In this document: one piece after another, positions 58,180 to 64,000 of the stretch
Layout: every line of letters begins with the position of its first letter
Numbering within the stretch: position 1 is the first letter of the stretch
From: an uncultured Lachnospiraceae bacterium
Lineage (GTDB): Bacteria > Bacillota > Clostridia > Lachnospirales > Lachnospiraceae
Reading direction: 5' to 3'
NCBI GenBank assembly: GCA_947177165.1
Contig: CAMWTP010000009.1
Coordinates: 32,761-96,760 of the forward strand
Length of the DNA stretch: 64,000 nucleotides
Made by a program: the position numbers and the translations under genes
Notes under the pieces: model-generated
What the model saw: only the letters and a program-made list of their open reading frames with translations
Told to the model about the DNA's origin: nothing
The model's database searches: none

Positions 58180-58830
58180 AAATCATCAATAACACGGATG
58201 AGGTTCTGTTTTGCATACCAGCTGTCGCAGAGAATGATGACATTCTTCTTGCTGTAGAGTGCAGGCATCACCTGTCTGAGCATGAAAACGGCAAGGTCAA
58301 GCTTCGTGGCGTCTTTTTTCCACATGTGATATCCCAGGGGGACGGCAGTGTAAGAGCTCTTCTACCCTTTCCAGCTGTGGACGCAGAGCATGAGGCTGGC
58401 AAAGTAGTGGTCGTTAAGGTAATTGGAGCCGTTGTGTGCGGCATGATCGAACAGTTTTGAAACATCTTCAAACTTTGTACCGAATTTTTTGTCCATGGTA
58501 TCGTCAGCACAGAGGAACACCGGCTGAGTGTCAAGTCTCTGTGGGACAATCTTCAGAGCCAGAGCCGCAGTTACTCCCATAAATCACGTGTAATCAGCCT
58601 TTGCATAGGAGCAGGTATAATAGAAAGCCTTGAGCGACTTTTCTGTAATCTTCGATAGGAAATGCCTGAAGAGGAAGCGGATTGAATCAGCGGCTTCCAG
58701 TGCTAGCATGGAAAACACCAAAAGGAAAAGAGCTTTTGCCGTTGGAGCTGAGAACGCGGAAAAATATATGTAAAGTTTGTCAATCACGGTATTTCTGTTG
58801 TATAATAAATTTGACGTACAGGGTCGCACT
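58180..58830 (-). pseudogene. Degenerate DDE (IS4-like) transposase
   Basis: Minus-strand fragments 'MRPCTSNLLYNRNTVIDKLYIYFSAF...AFYYTCSYAKADYT*FMGVTAALALKIVPQRLDTQPVFLCADDTMDKKFGTKFEDVSKLFDHAAHNGSNYLNDHYFASLMLC'; internal TGA and later frame changes. Confidence 0.75.
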
Positions 58831-58916
58831 CCTTCGTGTATTATTTGAACGCAAACTTATTATACAATGGGGAGAGCTTTGTGCGTCAATTTATTTGAAA
58901 AACTTGTAAATTGGTG
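58801..58916 (-). repeat. IS-end copy 1, inverted relative to 62206-62321
   Basis: 116 bp, 108/116 identical by manual alignment to the reverse complement of copy 2. Confidence 0.92.
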
Positions 58917-59075
58917 TGCTTTGATTATCCATTATGGATACCTCCTTTGATTTTGATGTGGCTACAAACCCACACCATTATTTTTTAGTGCTTCAAGCAA
59001 CGCTACGGCTCATTTTATTCTCCCCATCTCAGATGGGGGATTAGAATACGTTGTCATTAAAATTTTAGAAAAAGA

Positions 59076-59104
59076 TTGACACGTATTGAAATACGTGTTA
59101 TACT
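59076..59104 (+). promoter_or_regulatory. hicAB promoter with palindromic operator in spacer
   Basis: TTGACA (59076-59081)-N17-TATACT (59099-59104); ACACGTATT-GA-AATACGTGT palindrome 59079-59098. Confidence 0.8.
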
Positions 59105-59182
59105 GAAATGGTAGCAAGAGGCCAGTAGACAATGTTGAGTATGCAAAGACATTTGCCAATACTGACTTAGGAGGTTCCTTGA

Positions 59183-59377
59183 ATGAAAGGTGCTGTTGCT
59201 ACAAGACATGTCCTAAAAATCTTAGGACAAAATGGCTGGAGAAGAATAAGGGTGAATGGTAGTCATGCTATTTATTCTAAAGATGGAATTTCAGTTCCTA
59301 TCAAGGTAACAAAAAAAGAAATCCCCATTGGTACATTATCCAGCATAATGAAAATAACCGGGCTTAGTTTTGACTAA
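59183..59377 (+). CDS. hicA: HicA-family mRNA interferase toxin
   Basis: 'VLKILGQNGWRRIRVNGSHAIYSKDGISVPIKVTKKEIPIGTLSSIMKITGL'. Confidence 0.88.
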   Translation: MKGAVATRHVLKILGQNGWRRIRVNGSHAIYSKDGISVPIKVTKKEIPIGTLSSIMKITGLSFD

Positions 59378-59407
59378 GCTCGGTTATTTAAAAGAAAGGA
59401 TATAGAA

Positions 59408-59803
59408 ATGGAAAAATATATTTATCCAGCAGTGTTTTCTTATGAGGAAGTAATATATATTCGTTTTCCTGATTTTCCAGAATGTGTATCAGATGCAGAA
59501 TGTGAAACAGAAGCATATTCAAATGCAAAAGAGATATTGGAGTTATGGTTATATGATATGGAATGTAGGGGAATTAGTTTTCCAAGGAAAAGTGTGTTAA
59601 AAGATATTCCTCTATCTGATAATGAGATATTGGTTTTAATTGAGGTTTCCATGCCAGTAGTTAGAGATAAGGTAAAAAATATCTATGTTAAAAAAACTTT
59701 AACTATACCCAAATGGCTGGATGAATTAGGAAAGGCAGAAAATGTTAATTTTTCGCTTTTGTTACAAAATGCGTTAAAAGAATATTTAGGAGAAAATAAA
59801 TGA
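59408..59803 (+). CDS. hicB: HicB-family antitoxin
   Basis: 'YIYPAVFSYEEVIYIRFPDFPECVSDAECETEAYSNAKEILELWLYDMECRGISFPRKS' plus C-terminal DNA-binding-like segment. Confidence 0.9.
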   Translation: MEKYIYPAVFSYEEVIYIRFPDFPECVSDAECETEAYSNAKEILELWLYDMECRGISFPRKSVLKDIPLSDNEILVLIEVSMPVVRDKVKNIYVKKTLTIPKWLDELGKAENVNFSLLLQNALKEYLGENK

Positions 59804-61179
59804 ATGTAAATGCATATATAAAATGCAATGTATGTGGATGTGTTACTAGGGTAAAAGTGCAGGCCGGATGGTTGAGAGAGCATCCTATTGCGATATATTG
59901 TGGAGAGTGCAATATTTTGATTGAGGGCACAGTGTTTCAAGATCCTGATGAAGGACAGATTGGATTACAGTTTAAAAATGCTACTAGAGTATCATATGGC
60001 GAAGAGGCTGACTATTTTGTAGAGTCATCGGGTGAGTTTATAACTTTCAAAATGGTTTCTGAAGATGATCCAAGAGCAATGCTGTCATCTGTTATGACGC
60101 CGTTTATCCGAAATGCACATGATGATAAAAATGAGATTTACAGACATAATTTTATGGCATTGCTTAAAATGAAAGAGGATGAATGGAGAACTATTCGGAG
60201 GGTATTTGAATTATGGAGTAATCATAGTAGTGAACTGTATTTAAAGCAAGAATTGAAAAGAAACTTAATAAAACTGCAAGAAGGTGACCTCCTTTGGCAA
60301 GAGAAGGGATTGCATACTTTGTTTAATAGGGTTGGAAAATTCATGAAATATGACGAGGGAAAATTAGATGAAATTATTACAAGTATGAAGAAACTGCCAT
60401 ATAAGGAAGTGAAAGAGTTATTGAAATTTTTAAATTCAAAAGAATATCTGGTTAATTGTAAAAGAAGAATATATGAGATTACTAATCAATATATTGACAA
60501 GTTTCAATATATGATGCCGGCATATAAGGAGTTGCTAAAAGAGGTAGAGGTAGATTATAGTAATTTTGGAATTACAACAACATCATTTGAAATGCTTAAA
60601 GATTTTTACATTAGTTGTTATGAATTATTGGGAGATATGGTTCCGATTCTTAATGGGTTAAATAATATTTTACTACGGAAAAGATATAATGAAAGTACGG
60701 ACGCAAAAATAAAATACGAGGATCTTTTATATAAGCCGAATTCATTAAAAGTGAAAAAATATATTCCAGAGGAAGGATTTTCAAAATTAGTTTCAATAAA
60801 TTTTAATGAAAGGATGAGGAATGCCATTGGGCATTATGACTATAAAATAGAAGGAAAGAGTCAAAAAATTCTGTATACAAGAAATACAAATCATACAGAG
60901 CATGAAGAATATGAGGATGAAATCTATTTATTGGAGTTTACCATAGATTGTTTGAAATTATATCAGTCTGTAGTGTATATGGAAGAAATAATTTATTTAC
61001 TGGAAACGGCAGATTATAGCGGAAGTGGAGAAAAAATATCTTATTTAAAAAAGAAAATATATCCAAATGATCCATGTCCATGTGGGAGTGGAATGAAGTA
61101 CAAAAAATGTTGTGATAAATTGATTGATAAGTATTGCAATTATATAGAGGTAATGGGAGGTATAGACAATGCAATTTGA
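59800..61179 (+). CDS. 459-aa protein: N-terminal zinc ribbon, HEPN-like Rx4H motif, C-terminal SEC-C motif
   Basis: 'CNVCGC...CGECN', 'MRNAIGHYDY', 'PNDPCPCGSGMKYKKCC'; start ATG overlaps hicB stop (ATGA). Confidence 0.85.
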   Translation: MNVNAYIKCNVCGCVTRVKVQAGWLREHPIAIYCGECNILIEGTVFQDPDEGQIGLQFKNATRVSYGEEADYFVESSGEFITFKMVSEDDPRAMLSSVMTPFIRNAHDDKNEIYRHNFMALLKMKEDEWRTIRRVFELWSNHSSELYLKQELKRNLIKLQEGDLLWQEKGLHTLFNRVGKFMKYDEGKLDEIITSMKKLPYKEVKELLKFLNSKEYLVNCKRRIYEITNQYIDKFQYMMPAYKELLKEVEVDYSNFGITTTSFEMLKDFYISCYELLGDMVPILNGLNNILLRKRYNESTDAKIKYEDLLYKPNSLKVKKYIPEEGFSKLVSINFNERMRNAIGHYDYKIEGKSQKILYTRNTNHTEHEEYEDEIYLLEFTIDCLKLYQSVVYMEEIIYLLETADYSGSGEKISYLKKKIYPNDPCPCGSGMKYKKCCDKLIDKYCNYIEVMGGIDNAI

Positions 61180-61480
61180 TTCGGAAGATGTAATGTATAA
61201 AGTTCTTGCTGAAATATTAGATGTTGATTTATGGATTATTCAGTTAATAGAATCATATATAGGAGAGGATACTGGAAGTTCAAAAGAAGAATGGCATTAT
61301 GGATATTATGTTGAAATTCCATCTTATGAAAGTCTTGATAAAACAGTGCAGGAAGAGATAGAAGAACAAATAGATATTGAAACGTTTCCGTTTGGTCAAA
61401 CACTGTATTTTACAGACGGAGAGTTATCAGAAACTAAAGCCGACCCATTAGGATGGCGTACTGATTTCGAAGCTGAATAA
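61169..61480 (+). CDS. Acidic 103-aa protein, overlaps preceding gene
   Basis: 11-nt overlap with the SEC-C ORF; rich in E/D. Confidence 0.75.
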   Translation: MQFDSEDVMYKVLAEILDVDLWIIQLIESYIGEDTGSSKEEWHYGYYVEIPSYESLDKTVQEEIEEQIDIETFPFGQTLYFTDGELSETKADPLGWRTDFEAE

Positions 61481-61545
61481 TATTACCAAAGGAACCCCCT
61501 TCAGAAAGATAATGTTATTGATGAATTATATTCAATATCAAAAAA

Positions 61546-61845
61546 TTGAGAGTATATGATGATGCAATAAACACCAAGGCTTTGCTATTTAGCGCTTTTA
61601 GTATTACGGAGAGTTATGTCCGTTCATTGATTTGGGATAAGATGACTGATTTGGATAGCGAGGTAAAAAATACGAAACTATGCAAGATATTGAAGAAACA
61701 TTTGTACGACAAATTAAGTAGAACTTCTGGGAGAGAAGAATTGTATAAAGAATTTACAAGTAAAACATTAAAAAAATTCCCTTTAGTGATCCATATAGGA
61801 ATTCGTTGGCACATGATATCGGACAAGCACAAGTATAGTAAAAGA
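61546..61845 (+). pseudogene. Frameshifted HEPN-domain (RiboL-PSP-HEPN-like) protein
   Basis: 'LLFSAFSITESYVRSLIWDKM...LYDKLSRTSGREELYKEFTSKTLKKFPL' in frame 1; 'PYRNSLAHDIGQAQV*' continues in another frame from 61791. Confidence 0.7.
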
Positions 61846-62205
61846 TAAAAATGATAAAGAGTGCAGGCACAATATAGATGCAATTATAAATAACTTAATA
61901 GTTTATGTCCAAAGTGTGGATAATTAAACAGACATTTGAAATATAGCATATATTTTCATTCATCTGTATAACTTTCCTAAATGTGAATGTTGAGAAATGG
62001 AATGTTAAATTTAAATTGAGCGTGAAGGAATGCAAAGACTTTTTAAATGGCAATTACGAGTCAAGCGCATAGTGACTGAAACCAAGATAAACTTATAAAC
62101 TTGTTTAGCAATGCCCATCAGGCGTTATTAAAAAGATTTGCTCTATTTTATGGGAGATTTCCCACTGGTGTAGCGTTTCTTTTATAGGTAATGTAATAAT
62201 AATTT

Positions 62206-62321
62206 CACCAGTTTACAAGTTTATCAAATAAAATGACGCACAAAGCTATCCCTGTTGTATAATAAGTTTGCGTTCAAATAATACACGAAGGAGTGTGACC
62301 CTGTATGTCAAATTTATTATA
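62206..62321 (+). repeat. IS-end copy 2, inverted relative to 58801-58916
   Basis: See copy 1; sequence diverges right after TTTATTATA. Confidence 0.92.
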
Positions 62322-62601
62322 AATAAAGCATTTCATTCAGTTCTTCCTGTCCTGTTCATTTCATGTTATAATTTATTACAGGTTTTTCTTTCCCTTATTT
62401 TTGCCCTTATAAGGGTTCGTAATACGAGAGAAAAGGATATAACACATGGGAAAGTCTAAGGGCAAACACACACGCTATAAATTTAGCATTTTCAAGGGAT
62501 TATGAACTTTTTGGAGATAAGATATAACAGTTATTAAATGTTATAAATTAGGTCTTATCAGAATTCCAGATTGTAAGCTTAGTGATTTGCACAATGCCAG
62601 C

Positions 62602-62715
62602 CTCCCCTGCCGCTGTCCGGCAGGCTGTCTCTACGGTAGCTGTTTCGGGATTTTTGGAATAGAGCTTCACGATGTCGTCAATGTCATTAAACATATTTAC
62701 GGTGTGGGTGATTCG
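62602..62715 (-). pseudogene. Chimeric remnant of a sibling element: integrase fragment joined to XRE fragment
   Basis: 62602-62640 resembles 50592-50630 (integrase); 62648-62715 resembles 51862-51929 (xre). Confidence 0.8.
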
Positions 62716-62829
62716 CCGTCCGGGCAAAAATCTTTATTCGCAACTGTGGGGTGCCAAAAAGAACTTTAATGTTGGTGGTAAACAGTATTGTTATTATGTA
62801 TAATACAATCAGAAGGAGGAGGCGTGACA

Positions 62830-63447
62830 GTGAAATTATCAGAAAAAATTATAGAACTAAGAAAAGCAAATGGAATGACTCAGGAAGAACTTGCGGCAAT
62901 ATGTAACGTCAGCAGGCAATCTGTATCGAAATGGGAAGCGGATATTGCATTGCCGGAGACAGAAAAACTATTGATACTAGGAGATACTTTTCGGGTATCT
63001 ATGGATATTTTATTAAAAGATGAGTTGACGTTGAATGCTGCAAAAGATGTTCATGGTTGTGGCAGCAATGCAGTCCATAAAAAGAAACAGGAATTATATG
63101 AAGGAATATTGATTAAAGAAAGCATAGCGGACGATAGTATTCTCGATTGCCTTAATATTCATAAAATTGAATTGTGGAATACTGGCGGAAAACCCAAATA
63201 CTGGACTGCACTATTTTTTACAAGTGACAGAAAAGATTTTCCCGAACAAATTTCAAAAGTCATGCTGTCTGATGCTGATACACATGCGAATTGGTTTGTT
63301 GATTTTAAGGCAGGTAATGACAAATACATTGTGTTTAAAGACAGGATTTTAAAATATCAGATTGGAAATCAGACTGAAAAAGAATATGTGTGCAATGAGT
63401 GCAGGAAATTAGGTATATCTAATGAGCAGATGAACTGGTCAGAATAG
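62830..63447 (+). CDS. XRE-family HTH regulator with C-terminal extension (exact start uncertain)
   Basis: 'LSEKIIELRKANGMTQEELAAICNVSRQSVSKWEADIALPETEKLLILGDTFRVSMDILLKDE'. Confidence 0.9.
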   Translation: MKLSEKIIELRKANGMTQEELAAICNVSRQSVSKWEADIALPETEKLLILGDTFRVSMDILLKDELTLNAAKDVHGCGSNAVHKKKQELYEGILIKESIADDSILDCLNIHKIELWNTGGKPKYWTALFFTSDRKDFPEQISKVMLSDADTHANWFVDFKAGNDKYIVFKDRILKYQIGNQTEKEYVCNECRKLGISNEQMNWSE

Positions 63448-63455
63448 GAGGAAAC

Positions 63456-64000
63456 ATGAGGGTATTATTAACGTCAGCAGGTTTAGAAACTGAAGAAATT
63501 AAAGAGTGTTTTGTGGATATGGCAGAAAAAGATATGTCTCTCGTAAAAGTCTTATTTATTCCTACAGCGGCAATCGATGCAGATGCAATAGAAGTTTTGC
63601 CAAAATGTATGCATGATCTGTTAAAATGCGGTATCTCAGATAAGAATATTGACGTATGCGATTTACATGCCGGAATGGAGTTTGAGAAGCTGCAGCAATA
63701 TGATGTGGTATATTTGTGCGGCGGAAATACACGTTATTTGCTTGAAAGAATCAATGCTACAAGGTTTAATGAGTCTTTGATGGAGTATATCAATGACAAT
63801 GGCCTGGTAATAGGGGTAAGTGCTGGAAGTCTCATTTTCTCCAATAATTTAGATAATAATTTGGGTTTGATTGATACGAAATTGGACGTTCACTGCATAA
63901 TTGGGGAAAAAAGGGGCAAATTGACATATCCATTTAAAAATAATGTAAAACTTACAAATACATGTGCGCTTGTAATACGGGATTTTCCGGATGGTGTGGA
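63456..64000 (+). CDS. Peptidase S51/dipeptidase E-like protein, truncated by window edge
   Basis: Manual translation MRVLLTSAGLETEEIKECFVDMAEKDMSLVKVLFIPTAA...VVYLCGGNTRYLLERI...GLVIGVSAGSLIFS; not in ORF track. Confidence 0.88.
   Translation, partial: MRVLLTSAGLETEEIKECFVDMAEKDMSLVKVLFIPTAAIDADAIEVLPKCMHDLLKCGISDKNIDVCDLHAGMEFEKLQQYDVVYLCGGNTRYLLERINATRFNESLMEYINDNGLVIGVSAGSLIFSNNLDNNLGLIDTKLDVHCIIGEKRGKLTYPFKNNVKLTNTCALVIRDFPDGV

Larger units (their letters stand above)
50324..62409. mobile_element. Probable integrative mobilizable element (boundaries inferred)
   Basis: Integrase at one end, XRE, Xis and MOBV relaxase, plus 21-bp near-identical direct repeats TTTCCCTT[G/A]TTTTTGCCCTTA at 50324-50344 and 62389-62409. 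Confidence 0.65.

Noticed and set aside
58167-58460. 97-aa plus-strand ORF
   Set aside because: Antisense of the degenerate transposase; no independent support.
62268-62459. 63-aa ORF starting inside IS-end copy 2
   Set aside because: Starts within the inverted repeat, has no RBS, and runs across the att-like repeat.
1-64000. tRNA or rRNA genes as integration targets
   Set aside because: None recognised by eye on either strand; tRNAscan would be needed to exclude a missed tRNA.

Overview
This 64 kb window looks like a Lachnospiraceae/Clostridia-type chromosome, judged from gene content and codon style; no database search was possible. Left to right it contains: a 5'-truncated RND exporter gene; spoIVB; a coiled-coil protein with FliD-like segments; a potABCD-like spermidine/putrescine ABC operon; lepA; two HTH genes around a promoter with embedded operators; a cell-surface polysaccharide/glycosyltransferase locus (about 13.1-28.9 kb) whose second half is markedly AT-rich, contains tandem glycosyltransferase duplications and ends in a truncated SIS/GmhA-like gene; an Rpn-like gene; hemW; a His-rich CsoR/FrmR regulator; NfeD/SPFH; a LytTR/GHKL two-component pair; a HigBA locus with a wrecked toxin and intact antitoxin; a minimal SufC/SufB-like pair; nitroreductase, NUDIX and glycerate kinase genes; and a T-box-controlled trpDCFBA operon, with no trpE or trpG, whose trpF carries an in-frame 18-bp minisatellite. 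From about 50.32 to 62.41 kb there is a probable integrative mobilizable element with integrase, XRE regulator, excisionase, 32-bp iteron-like repeats, an oriT-like region and a MOBV relaxase. Its cargo looks defence-like: (i) a RecQ helicase fused to a PD-(D/E)XK-like nuclease, overlapping an uncharacterised 333-aa gene; and (ii) hicA-hicB coupled to a zinc-ribbon/HEPN-motif/SEC-C protein and a small acidic protein, followed by a frameshifted second HEPN gene. Cargo (ii) is bracketed by 116-bp inverted copies of an IS end. The two cargo modules are the best candidates for an undescribed system. The right edge holds a decayed fragment of a sibling integrative element, another HTH gene and a truncated peptidase-E-like gene. 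I saw no rRNA, tRNA or CRISPR array.
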